Assembly: GCA_963719465.1 (NCBI GenBank)
Contig: OY970386.1
Location: 1,302,001-1,366,000, forward strand
Direction of reading: 5' to 3'
Origin: JALHUB01 sp963719465
GTDB taxonomy: Bacteria > Chloroflexota > Dehalococcoidia > DSTF01 > JALHUB01
DNA: 64,000 bases
Positions 43,828 through 51,801 of this stretch are shown here, in pieces; position 1 is the first letter of the stretch; each line of letters begins with the position of its first letter. The notes beneath the pieces are model-generated. The model did not search any database, had not been told where the DNA came from, and was given only the letters and a program-made list of their open reading frames with translations. The position numbers and the translations under genes are program-made.

Positions 43828-45351
43828 TTAGTCGCAGCCGCTCAGGTTATTGAAGCAAACCAAGCTGACTTGTGCCTCATCCTTAGGACTAGAGGTCCAA
43901 CTTGGCGACTCGATGGCATAAACGACAGGCCCGTACCCCGTACTTTGATCAGTGTAGTTGAAAGTCGTTGAGCCAAGCGCTTTGCCGACGGCGACCACGG
44001 CCGTTTGGTAGTTGTTGTGATTGTCGAGGCCTAGGAATACCGTGTTGTTGTTCTTGTTGAAGGCGTTAAATATATCGCTGCCTGAGCCATTCTTGTAGAC
44101 TGTGTGGAATGACCGGTAGAGAACGCCACTGCGGGTCTGATCGAACCGCAACGTCGCACCTCTGCTGCTGTGAAGCGACGGAACGCCGTTGACGTCGACC
44201 GCTCTGACGGCATAGTAGAGGACGGACCCAGCTCCTGGGAGACCAAGCGTGAGTGACGTTCCTGTCACGCTTTGCGGGGTGTACCAAGTCCCGTTGGCTG
44301 GGTTGGTCGAAGCTTGGACTTCGTAGTGGTTCGCTCCGGACACCGCACTCCATGTCAACTTGATGTGGGTGCTATCGGACACGTCAATCTTGAAATTGGC
44401 GGGCCTAGGAAGAGGCGGAGCCATAATGTTCACGTTGACGGACGCACTCTTACCACCGTAGCCGCCGTAGGCGGCTCCGTAAGCACCCGTCCATCCGCCC
44501 ACAGCGACTTGGAAGGGCCCGGGCGTTAGCCCGGTTAGGGTTTTGCTTGATGCGTCCTGCGCGGCCGTGCCGGCCAGTGACCAGTTCGACGTATTCTGGG
44601 GTGCGATCCAGATCGCAAATTCGCCTTCGTTGAATATCTGCGACGGATCCCAGGACACGTTCAGCTGCCCAGGAGCTGGGGAAGTTGCAGAAACAGACAC
44701 GGGTGGATCAACCGAGTAGGCTGTGGAGTAATTTGTGATGTCCTGCAACTGTGGCTGAGGCGTAGCGGTTGGCGTGATGAACTCGAAGACGTTACAGCAC
44801 AAGGGGTCTTCACAAGTCTCCATAATCGATTGGCCACAAGCCACGAACCAGTGAGCGAAACCCAAGGCGTGCCCGACCTCGTGGACCGCCACTACGTCTT
44901 GTTCAGGCAGCGTGTCCTCCTGAACCACGACGTACATGGTCAGCGATTGGGGATACTGGTACCAGGGGTTCTGAGTGCAGGCCAAAGCGCCTGCTTGACA
45001 CATGGCACCTTGTTGCGGTTGAGGAACGGTGTCGTAGATCGTGAGGTTTGGCGTTCCGCTACAGTCGGCGGTCAGGATCGTCTGCCCGATTGCATTGTTC
45101 CACCGCTGAATAGCCCAGTTCACGGCGTCACTGGAGAGCTTGGTTGACTGGTCGCACACGCTCAAGCGCGAGTACAACACTGAGTTATAGTTCACTTCAC
45201 CGATTATGTTCCCCTTTCGAGTGGGGGTCGCGTATGCGGCCGACGCACCTCGAATGGATTCATGGGCCCGGGTCCCGATTGCGATGGTTGTGACTGCAGC
45301 GATTGCAAAGACCGATAACAGCATCACGAGGGGCAGTCTTCGTTGTCTCAC
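43828..45351 (-). CDS. Secreted matrixin-like zinc protease with fibronectin type III domains
   Basis: 507 aa. Signal peptide (LVMLLSVFAIAAVTTIA), then a metzincin domain with the complete zinc motif HEVGHALGFAHW (HEXXHXXGXXH, about residue 157) and a Met-turn (SIMETCED, about residue 174). Cysteines CEDPLCCN are clustered after it. Two fibronectin-III-like domains follow (about residues 217-310 and 318-410), then a C-terminal beta domain. No membrane anchor is seen, so it is likely released. GC is distinctly lower than most of the window, hinting at transfer. A second exported protein lies 16 bases upstream on the same strand. Confidence 0.85.
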   Translation of the reverse strand: MRQRRLPLVMLLSVFAIAAVTTIAIGTRAHESIRGASAAYATPTRKGNIIGEVNYNSVLYSRLSVCDQSTKLSSDAVNWAIQRWNNAIGQTILTADCSGTPNLTIYDTVPQPQQGAMCQAGALACTQNPWYQYPQSLTMYVVVQEDTLPEQDVVAVHEVGHALGFAHWFVACGQSIMETCEDPLCCNVFEFITPTATPQPQLQDITNYSTAYSVDPPVSVSATSPAPGQLNVSWDPSQIFNEGEFAIWIAPQNTSNWSLAGTAAQDASSKTLTGLTPGPFQVAVGGWTGAYGAAYGGYGGKSASVNVNIMAPPLPRPANFKIDVSDSTHIKLTWSAVSGANHYEVQASTNPANGTWYTPQSVTGTSLTLGLPGAGSVLYYAVRAVDVNGVPSLHSSRGATLRFDQTRSGVLYRSFHTVYKNGSGSDIFNAFNKNNNTVFLGLDNHNNYQTAVVAVGKALGSTTFNYTDQSTGYGPVVYAIESPSWTSSPKDEAQVSLVCFNNLSGCD

Positions 45352-45367
45352 CTCTTGTCCTCCTTCC

Positions 45368-45862
45368 TCAGGGGATGAAGCTGCTTAGCTCGCCGGTTGA
45401 AGGCACGTAAAGCCAGGTCATTTCGCAATCGGGGGTGTATAACAGGAGCTCATCGAGTCCTGTCCGGGGATCGACCATCCTCCATTCCTCGGAATACTTG
45501 CATCCGTCGCCTCTGTCGGCAACGAAGTACTTGCCCGCGGCGTCGACCTGTATGTCTTGCCTGCCGATCGGAATTTGTTCTGTGGCCTTGACCTTGCAGG
45601 CGGCACACCCAAGTCCCGGTGCTGCGAACAGGTCCGGCGACTTGGTCGCCGCCGGTGCGACTGTCGGCACAACAGTCGGGAGTTGAGTGGGCTCGGAAGT
45701 TGTGGGTGTAGCTGTCGAGGTGTTGGTGATCGCGGGGGGTCCTGGGGTCTGGTCGCCCGGCTGGGATTCTCCTAACGCATGCCGATTGGCGCCCCAAACG
45801 GCAACGATGGTGAAAAGCAGCGCTGCTACGGCCAGACTCGATACGAGAAATCTGGTCTTCAT
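45368..45862 (-). CDS. Exported protein with Pro/Thr-rich linker and cysteine pairs
   Basis: 164 aa from ATG 45862 (MKTRFLVSSLAVAALLFTIVAV), which follows GGAG. Signal peptide or anchor, then a Thr/Pro/Ser linker (about residues 40-75), then a small domain with CAAC, CKYS and a final Cys. The spacing CAACK resembles a thiol or haem site but no CXXCH is present. It precedes the protease on the same strand, with a 16-base gap, so the two are likely co-expressed. Function unknown. Confidence 0.65.
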   Translation of the reverse strand: MKTRFLVSSLAVAALLFTIVAVWGANRHALGESQPGDQTPGPPAITNTSTATPTTSEPTQLPTVVPTVAPAATKSPDLFAAPGLGCAACKVKATEQIPIGRQDIQVDAAGKYFVADRGDGCKYSEEWRMVDPRTGLDELLLYTPDCEMTWLYVPSTGELSSFIP

Positions 45863-45950
45863 AACGTCTCCTTTCGTCACTGACTACTCGTCGTTGACTA
45901 CGGCGATTTCTGGTCAGATCCTGCCAGTGGCCTTCGCGAAGGACTATACT

Positions 45951-45979
45951 TATATATCATTGACCTTACGGCTTGTCAA
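45951..45979 (-). promoter_or_regulatory. Promoter of the exported protein-protease pair
   Basis: On the minus strand TTGACA (45974-45979), 17-bp spacer, TATATA (45951-45956). Good match, 89 bases upstream of ATG 45862. Confidence 0.65.
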
Positions 45980-46090
45980 GAACTCGATGACCCCATACCG
46001 GCTGTGGATCTAAACATTACTCGCCCTTTCGTTGGCAGTCTTGCAATTAACATAATCACCGAACGCAGAAAACGCATCTCACGAACTGAC

Positions 46091-46119
46091 TTGACACCCG
46101 CAAACCGTGGCCTTACAAT
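46091..46119 (+). promoter_or_regulatory. Promoter of the gene at 46154
   Basis: TTGACA (46091-46096), 17-bp spacer, TACAAT (46114-46119): consensus -35 and 5/6 -10, 35 bases before the ATG. Confidence 0.75.
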
Positions 46120-46153
46120 CTGATGCTGACAGAGACCTGCATGGAGGCGAAAC

Positions 46154-47062
46154 ATGGACCGCGTATGGAAGGCGAACCTGGGCGTTCTCGTTCTTAGTTG
46201 CCTTGTTGGCAGCACCCTGTTAGCGATGTCCTCGCCTATCGTGGCCTCTGGGACGCCGACCGTGACCGCAACGCCAACCGCAACGGCTACTCCTTCGGCT
46301 CAACAGGTCGCCCGCTTCACCGGCGAAGAATGGGTGGATGCGCAGAGTTCGAGCGCGGACGTTACGGCCAGGATCGGCAGTTCTATCTGCGGGACGGGAG
46401 GGACCGGTCATTTCGCCGAGTCCGCGCCACCCTACCACATCCAGGTGGTCTCAGATCAGATCACGCCCGGCTGTGGCCGCGAAGGATCCATTATCACGTT
46501 TTTGGTTGGTGATCGGCTTGCCTCCGAGACGGCCGTTTGGCATGCCGCATCGGACAGCACTCTGAACCTTATCGTTGGGCCGCCGTTCGCGCTTGTTTCC
46601 GGGACCACCTCATTGGCCTGCAACGAGCTGGTCCAAAGGCGCATTGTTCCGTTTGTGAACGGCGTTGTGTGCGGCAACCCGACGGGCGGCGGGTTAGCAT
46701 TGCCCTGCAGCGGTGGCCTTGCTGACTACACCGATGTCGTCTTGCCCGCGCAACTGCAGCCTGGATGCGGCGTCGAAGGATCACAGATAGCATTCAAGTT
46801 GCTCGATGCGCAAGGGGACGTTGTCGCCACCGCGCAAGAGACCGGCGTATGGCACGCATGGGACGGGGGCGTGTCGTCGGCCCAACAGCTTAACCTGACA
46901 TTTGTGCCCGCCAGCGGCATGAAGATGGGCACCGTGGGCACCGGCGCCGGGTCGCAAGGCATCGCCAAAGACTGGGGAGCGCTTGCCATCGCGCTATGCG
47001 GCGTGGGGCTGGGAGGAATCGGAGCCGGGGTTGCTCTGCGAGGGAAAACCACGAGGCGCTAG
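46154..47062 (+). CDS. Anchored surface protein with two internal repeats
   Basis: 302 aa. Signal peptide (VLVLSCLVGSTLLAMSSPIVASG), a Thr/Pro linker (TPTVTATPTATATPS), then two related domains of about 85 residues. Both carry CG, QxxPGCGxEGSxIxFxLxD and VWHAxD blocks (QITPGCGREGSIITFLVGD versus QLQPGCGVEGSQIAFKLLD). Near the C-terminus, a helix (ALAIALCGVGLGGIGAGVAL) and a basic tail (RGKTTRR) make an anchor. Conserved cysteines may form disulfides in each repeat. The stop codon overlaps the detached MFS tail at 47059-47154. Function unknown. Confidence 0.75.
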   Translation: MDRVWKANLGVLVLSCLVGSTLLAMSSPIVASGTPTVTATPTATATPSAQQVARFTGEEWVDAQSSSADVTARIGSSICGTGGTGHFAESAPPYHIQVVSDQITPGCGREGSIITFLVGDRLASETAVWHAASDSTLNLIVGPPFALVSGTTSLACNELVQRRIVPFVNGVVCGNPTGGGLALPCSGGLADYTDVVLPAQLQPGCGVEGSQIAFKLLDAQGDVVATAQETGVWHAWDGGVSSAQQLNLTFVPASGMKMGTVGTGAGSQGIAKDWGALAIALCGVGLGGIGAGVALRGKTTRR

Positions 47063-47154
47063 TGCGGCGCGCGCCAGATCTCCGTCCACTTGAAGCGACG
47101 CGCCACGCCCCGTCCAATCAGCAGCGCCGGTATGGTCGCCGCCAGGCAGACGCC
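47059..47154 (-). pseudogene. Detached 3' end of the MFS transporter gene
   Basis: The 96 bases are the last 31 codons and stop (GVCLAATIPALLIGRG to APH) of the transporter at 5514-7016, 95 of 96 identical to 6921-7016 (T to G, silent, in the antepenultimate codon). No promoter or upstream frame exists. A TTCA-loop palindrome half (47172) follows 17 bases upstream in its sense. The near-identity over about 40 kb means the copy is recent. Confidence 0.9.
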
Positions 47155-47171
47155 TGCGAATTTCTACTGTT

Positions 47172-47228
47172 CTGAGGGATAAATCGTTAATTGTATACTT
47201 GACAAAGGCTGCGGGTTTCAACCCGCAG
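47172..47228. repeat. Palindrome pair of the TTCA family (one degenerate)
   Basis: 47172-47186 is a left half with decay (CTGAGGGATAAATCG); 47209-47228 is a complete stem CTGCGGGT with loop TTCA. The change A to C in the 5' arm is matched by T to G in the 3' arm, so pairing is kept. The two face each other like 7990-8064. Confidence 0.75.
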
Positions 47229-47266
47229 ATGCTGTTAGACCAGCAACATAGAATTCCCACTCCAAC

Positions 47267-47294
47267 TTGACCTGCGCGTCGCGCGGCTCCTACA
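47267..47294 (+). promoter_or_regulatory. Promoter of the M20 hydrolase gene
   Basis: TTGACC (47267-47272), 16-bp spacer, TACAAT (47289-47294). Transcription would start near 47301, which excludes the upstream TTG at 47267 as a start codon. Confidence 0.7.
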
Positions 47295-47329
47295 ATGCGG
47301 TTGCCCGTGAAATCCCGATTCCGGGGACT

Positions 47330-48523
47330 GTGTTGCCGCCCGACGTCGAACAATTGAAGGCAAGCGTCATCGAGGGGGTCGAGGCACAGCAAGCAGCGCT
47401 GATCGACCTCAGCCTGCGCATTCACGATAATCCGGAGACGGGCTTCCAGGAGACGAAGGCCTGCGCCTGGCTCTGCGCTTATCTCCGCGACCAAGGCTTC
47501 TCGGTCGAGCAGCCGTTCTGCGACCTGGCGACGGCCTTTCGCGCAACGAGCGGTGCCGAGCGACCGCGCGTCGGCTTCATGGCCGAGTACGACGCGCTGG
47601 CAGGGCTCGGGCATGCCTGCGGGCACAACATCATCGCGGCGGCGTCGACGGGCGCGGCAGTAGCGGTGAAGAGCGTCCTCGCCGAGACGGGCGGTGGCGT
47701 TTCGGTCATGGGCACACCGGCGGAGGAGGTCTACGGCGGCAAGGCGATCATGGCGGAGCGCGGCGCCTTCGACGGCCTGGACGCGGCGATGCTGGTGCAC
47801 CCGGGCTCACGCAACGCCGCGCTGACGGGCGCCCTAGCCTGCGCGACGCTGAACGTGGAGTACTTCGGGAAGGAAGCGCACGCCGCCAGCCGGCCCGAAG
47901 CGGGGGTAAACGCCCTCGACGCGCTCATCGTTGGCTACAACGCGGTCGCCGCGCTGCGACAGCACATTCGCGACACGGCACGCGTTCACGGCATCATCAG
48001 CGACGGCGGCCAGATGCCGAACGTCGTTCCGAACCATTCCGCCGCTGTCTTCCTGGTGCGCGCAGAGGACGAGGCGTACCTGGAGGAGCTGAAGGGGCGG
48101 GTCGTCGCCTGCTTCGAGGCGGGGGCGACGGCGACGGGCGCGCGGCTGGAGTATCGCTGGGACGACGTGCAGTACGCGCCGCTGCGGGCCAACCGCGCGC
48201 TTGCCGCCGCCTTCCGACGCAACATGACGTTGCTGGGGCGCGAGACGACCGAGCTGGCGAATCCACGGGCGCTGGGAAGCACGGACGTGGGCAACGTCAG
48301 CGTCCTCGTCCCGACGATCCACCCTTCGATAGGGGTTGCCCGCGAGGTGAACATCCACACCGTCGATTTCGCCCGCCTTGCCGGATCGGAAGCGGGCCAC
48401 CGCGCCCTGCTCGACGCAGCAAAGGCGATGGCTTTGACGGCCGTCGATATCCTTGTCGACGGCGGGCTGCGGGAGCGCATGTGGGAGGAGTTTCGCACCG
48501 GGCAGGCGGCCGGAGAGGCGTAA
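47330..48523 (+). CDS. M20 family amidohydrolase (aminoacylase / AbgB-like)
   Basis: 397 aa from GTG 47330; the promoter at 47267-47294 rules out earlier starts. Motifs: RPRVGFMAEYDALAGLGHACGHN (His/Asp metal ligands, about residues 82-104), GTPAEEVYGGKAIMAERGAFDG (Glu-Glu), then the lid region HAASRPEAGVNALDALIVGYNAV and a C-terminal His region. It probably cleaves N-acyl or aminobenzoyl-amino acids. The length suits the p-aminobenzoyl-glutamate hydrolase subgroup. plsX begins 3 bases after the stop. Confidence 0.86.
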   Translation: MLPPDVEQLKASVIEGVEAQQAALIDLSLRIHDNPETGFQETKACAWLCAYLRDQGFSVEQPFCDLATAFRATSGAERPRVGFMAEYDALAGLGHACGHNIIAAASTGAAVAVKSVLAETGGGVSVMGTPAEEVYGGKAIMAERGAFDGLDAAMLVHPGSRNAALTGALACATLNVEYFGKEAHAASRPEAGVNALDALIVGYNAVAALRQHIRDTARVHGIISDGGQMPNVVPNHSAAVFLVRAEDEAYLEELKGRVVACFEAGATATGARLEYRWDDVQYAPLRANRALAAAFRRNMTLLGRETTELANPRALGSTDVGNVSVLVPTIHPSIGVAREVNIHTVDFARLAGSEAGHRALLDAAKAMALTAVDILVDGGLRERMWEEFRTGQAAGEA

Positions 48524-48526
48524 GCG

Positions 48527-49513
48527 ATGATCATAGCGCTCGACGTAATGGGCGGCGACCGGGCGCCGCGGGAATCGATAAGCGGCGCCGTGCAGGCGGC
48601 GCGGGAGCTTGGGCTGGAGATCGCGCTGGTCGGGCCGCGAGGGCTTATCGAGGACGAGCTGGCGCGATACGCCCCTCCGCCGTCGGGACTGCACATCGTC
48701 GAAGCGAGCCAGGCGATCGGAATGGACGAGTCGCCGGCGCAGGCGGTGCGCCAGAAGCGCGATGCGGCTATCAACGTGGCGATGCGCCTGGCGAAGAGCG
48801 GCGAGGCGGGCGCGGTCGTCTCGGCGGGCAACACGGGCGCGGTCGTGGCGTCGGCGCTGCTCAACTTGGGGCGGCTCCCCGGCATCGAGAGGCCGGCGCT
48901 GGGCGCGATCTTCCCTTCGACGGAGGAGGGCGTGCTCATCCTCGATGTCGGCGCGAACGCGATCTGCAAGCCGTCGTACCTGCTGCAGTTCGGCTACATG
49001 GGGTCGGCGTACATGGAGCGCGTCCTCGGCGTTGAGCGGCCGCGCGTCGGGCTGCTGAACATCGGTGAGGAAGAGGGCAAGGGGAACGACCTGACGCAGG
49101 AGGTCTACGACAAGCTGAGGAAGGCGCCGCTCAACTTCGTCGGCAACGTGGAGGGGAAGGACATTACGCAGGGGGCGGTCGACGTGGTCGTGACGGACGG
49201 GTTCACCGGCAACGTGATCGTGAAGGCGAGCGAGGCGCTGCTGGAGTTCGTGTTCGCGCGAGTGCGGCGGGTGGTGGACAGCAAGCTTCAGTATCGGCTA
49301 GCCGGCCTGATGCTGCGCGACGCGCTGCGCGAGATGCGGAATCGACTGGAGTACGCGCAGTACGGGGGCGTGCCGCTGCTGGGGGTGAACGGCGTCGTGA
49401 TCGTCGCCCACGGCCGCGCCGACGCCGTTGCCTTCAAGAACGCCTTGCGCACCGCCCACGAGGCGGCCTCATCGGGCCTGCTTGCCGCCCTCAGCGGTCT
49501 GCCGAAGAAGTAG
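48527..49513 (+). CDS. plsX: Phosphate acyltransferase PlsX
   Basis: 328 aa. PlsX converts acyl-ACP to acyl-phosphate for PlsY (21564-22229). Motifs: IALDVMGGDRAPRESISGAVQAA at the N-terminus, VSAGNTGAVVASALLNLGRLPGIERPALG, and GLLNIGEEEGKGND, FVGNVEGKDITQG, VVVTDGFTGNVIVKASEA. Length normal. It follows the M20 gene directly and likely shares its promoter. Confidence 0.95.
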   Translation: MIIALDVMGGDRAPRESISGAVQAARELGLEIALVGPRGLIEDELARYAPPPSGLHIVEASQAIGMDESPAQAVRQKRDAAINVAMRLAKSGEAGAVVSAGNTGAVVASALLNLGRLPGIERPALGAIFPSTEEGVLILDVGANAICKPSYLLQFGYMGSAYMERVLGVERPRVGLLNIGEEEGKGNDLTQEVYDKLRKAPLNFVGNVEGKDITQGAVDVVVTDGFTGNVIVKASEALLEFVFARVRRVVDSKLQYRLAGLMLRDALREMRNRLEYAQYGGVPLLGVNGVVIVAHGRADAVAFKNALRTAHEAASSGLLAALSGLPKK

Positions 49514-49546
49514 CCTTGCCCCTCCGGGTGCCGCGTTTTCCGTCGC

Positions 49547-49623
49547 GGGTACAGAGTCCGATAGACAGCGCTTGGCGTCTGACACCCAGAAGGGCGCAGG
49601 TTCGAGCCTTGCATCGTCCACCA
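49547..49623 (+). pseudogene. tRNA-like remnant (3' half intact, CCA encoded)
   Basis: The 3' half has a normal T arm (GCAGG-TTCGAGC-CTTGC, 49596-49612), an acceptor 3' strand ATCGTCC and encoded ACCA (49620-49623). The 5' half is degenerate: the acceptor start would be GGGTACA against the expected GGACGAT, the D arm has only three pairs, and the anticodon loop around CTGACAC is about 10 nt instead of 7. GAC would read Val codons if functional. It may be an old attachment site. Calling a protein on the opposite strand here would be an artefact. Confidence 0.45.
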
Positions 49624-50006
49624 GAACCATTTCCAGATTCGATTTCCAGCCTTCTTCCAGTCGTGATAAAATGCCGCCGCGGAGCCAGCCGCACTAGCCA
49701 GCACACTGGCATCTTCTTCGGCCGGTCGCGATATTCCTTCTTTTGTGAGGTAGCGGCTTGAACGCCTTCACCGTCGCCTCCTATGTAGGCGCAACCATCC
49801 GCCGCAACATCATCAGCAAACAGCTAGTAGACTCCGCAACTTGCCCATTTCCCAGATGACAACTTCCGCGTTTCGCTCGGGGGTCCCGAATCTGATGCAC
49901 AGCGCTCAGGCTCAGATGCTCTATACTCAGACTGATCTCCCTTGTCGCTGTCTCTGCGCTCCGCTATGCTCACCTAGAAGCGCACAAAACCGAGCGGGCG
50001 GTAGGA
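49624..50006. other. Non-coding stretch with no clear features
   Basis: Between the tRNA-like remnant and the amidohydrolase gene I see no supported gene. A 33-codon frame from TTG 49758 (LNAFTVASYVGATIRRNIIS) has a weak GAGGTAG upstream but no support. The region is lower in GC than the flanks, which suits decayed DNA. Confidence 0.4.
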
Positions 50007-50888
50007 ATGGTCAAGATCATCGACGTACACGTCCACACGTACCCATCGGCGGCGATCGGACTGCAGGCGACGGCAGGCACGGCGATGAGCGGCTGCGCGG
50101 GGACGGTGCAGGAGCTGCTGGCGCTCATGTCGGTCGGCGGCGTCGACAGGGCGGTGATGGTGAATATGACGCCGGTCGCGGACATGCGCGAGGCGGCGCT
50201 GGCGGCCGGCAGGGGCACGCCGGAAGAGGTGGCGCAGGAGATGATCGGGCGGCTGAAGCGTCGCAACGACTGGACGTGCCGGACCGCGCGCGAGCATCCG
50301 TCGCTGGTGCCGTTTATCAGCGTCGACCCATCGATGGGGCGGGAGGGCGTCGTAGCGGAGGTGCGTCGCTGCCGCGAGCAGGGAGCGGCCGGAATCAAGC
50401 TGCACCCGTCGTCGCAGCGGTTCAATCCGGACGACCCGAACCTGTGGCCGCTGTACGCGGAGGCGGAGTCGCTGGGCATGCCCGTCCTTTCCCACGGCGG
50501 CTTCTTCCCCATGGACCCGGAGTCGTCGGACCACTCGCGGCCGCGGGCATTCGCGCGCATCCTGCGGGCGCATCCGCGGCTCCGCTTCGTGCTGGCGCAT
50601 CTGGGGAACGGCTATATCGACGAGTCGCTGGCGATGGCGAAGGAGTTCCCGAACCTGCACTTCGACAGCTCGAGCGTGCTCGAGGGGACGGTCGAGCCGT
50701 GGCGGATGTCGGATGAGGAGGCGGTGACGCTGGTGCGACAGTTCGGCGCGGAACGCATCCTCTTCGGCTCCGACTGGCCGTGGTTCCACCCGGTGCGTGA
50801 CATCGACCGCATTGAGGCGCTGCCGCTATCGGACGAGGAGAAACGGTTGATCCTGGGCGAGAACGCCCGCCGCGTCATGGGGATCTAG
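50007..50888 (+). CDS. Amidohydrolase family protein (TIM-barrel, metal-dependent)
   Basis: 293 aa. Metal motif IIDVHVHTYPSA (H-x-H, residues 4-15), then GIKLHPSSQRFNPDD, LSHGGFFPMD, VLAHLGNGYIDESL (His) and LFGSDWPWFHPV (Asp, family signature GSDxPW). A central tract keeps the general amidohydrolase-2 (PF04909) order. Some members are decarboxylases or lactonases, so the reaction is undetermined. The next gene (a GrdB-like selenoprotein) starts 21 bases later and a nitroreductase follows, forming one operon. Confidence 0.88.
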   Translation: MVKIIDVHVHTYPSAAIGLQATAGTAMSGCAGTVQELLALMSVGGVDRAVMVNMTPVADMREAALAAGRGTPEEVAQEMIGRLKRRNDWTCRTAREHPSLVPFISVDPSMGREGVVAEVRRCREQGAAGIKLHPSSQRFNPDDPNLWPLYAEAESLGMPVLSHGGFFPMDPESSDHSRPRAFARILRAHPRLRFVLAHLGNGYIDESLAMAKEFPNLHFDSSSVLEGTVEPWRMSDEEAVTLVRQFGAERILFGSDWPWFHPVRDIDRIEALPLSDEEKRLILGENARRVMGI

Positions 50889-50909
50889 TCGAGCAAAAGG
50901 AGGCGAGAG

Positions 50910-51794
50910 ATGGCCGTCGACAGCTTCAAGTGGATGCCGCCTTCGCTGGCGAACTACTATCGCAACCTTAGTTTCGAGCAGACGCCGATTCCCTGGACAC
51001 CGCTGCGAAAGCCTCTGAGCCAATGTCGTTTCTCGCTGTTGAGCACGGCGGGTGCCTACGTCAAGGGCGAGCAGGAGCCGTTCGACCTGGAGCGCGAGAA
51101 ACGCGAGCCGACCTGGGGCGATCCGACGTATCGCGCCATCCCGCGCGACGTGCGACAGGAGCAGATCGGCGTGGCGCACCTGCACATCAACACTAGCGAC
51201 CTGGAGGCCGACATCAACGTCGCGCTGCCTATCCACCGCTTCCTCGAACTGGAGGCGGCGGGTGAGATCGGCTCGCTGGCGCCGACCAGCTACTCGGTGA
51301 TGGGGTACCAGCTGTCGAGCGACTACTGGCGCGACCGCATCGGGCCGGAGATTGCGGCGCGGATGAAGGACGAGGGCGTCGATTGCGCGTTCCTGACGCC
51401 TGTCTGACCGGAGTGCTGCAAGAACGCGCCCGTGCTGGCGCGCGCAATCGAGGCGGCGGGAATCAGCACCGTGCTGGTGACGATGGTGCCGTATCTGGCG
51501 GAAGCTTTGGGGACGCCGCGGATCGTCGGCGTCGAGTTCCCGTTTGGGCATCCCATAGGGCACGTCGGCGACCGCGAGGAGCAGATGCGGGTGATCCGCG
51601 ATTCGCTGCGGGCGATGGCGGAGATGAAGGAGCCGAACACGGTGGTCGATCTGCCGTACGAGTGGCCGGACTTCGAGTACTGGAGCAAAGCCTGGCACCC
51701 GTCGGAGCCGGCGCCGATCACTAAGTACCTGCGGGAGCGGGCGCGGTTGCGCGCCGAGGCGAGACGCCGGGAAGAGGAGCAGTCATCGTCGTGA
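50910..51794 (+). CDS. Glycine/betaine/proline reductase-type selenoprotein B homolog, in-frame UGA = Sec166
   Basis: 294 aa when TGA 51405-51407 is read as selenocysteine. The frame from ATG 50910 (AGGAGG upstream) and the frame that continues from 51408 to 51794 are the same, and both halves match the GrdB family (PF07355). The Sec sits in FLTPV-U-PECCKNAPVLA, matching the family pattern with U/C-P-x-C-x at the active site. Then ARAIEAAGISTVLVTM and EFPFGHPIGHVGDREEQ, also family-typical. Reductive selenol chemistry (e.g. C-N or C-S cleavage) is expected; the substrate is unknown. The upstream amidohydrolase and downstream nitroreductase may be its partners. Confidence 0.85.
51425..51442 (+). 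promoter_or_regulatory. Candidate SECIS of the GrdB-like gene
   Basis: CGCGCC-CGTGCT-GGCGCG, a 6-bp perfect stem with a 6-nt loop, starts 18 nt after the UGA. The loop begins 24 nt after it, within the usual 16-37 nt range, and contains an early G-U. Position and loop support Sec insertion. Confidence 0.55.
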
Positions 51795-51801
51795 GGTTGA
51801 G

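Noticed and set aside
49288..49704. A minus-strand protein containing QGSNLRPSGC
   Set aside because: This peptide pattern is the familiar false translation of a reverse-complemented tRNA, and the rest is the shadow of plsX.
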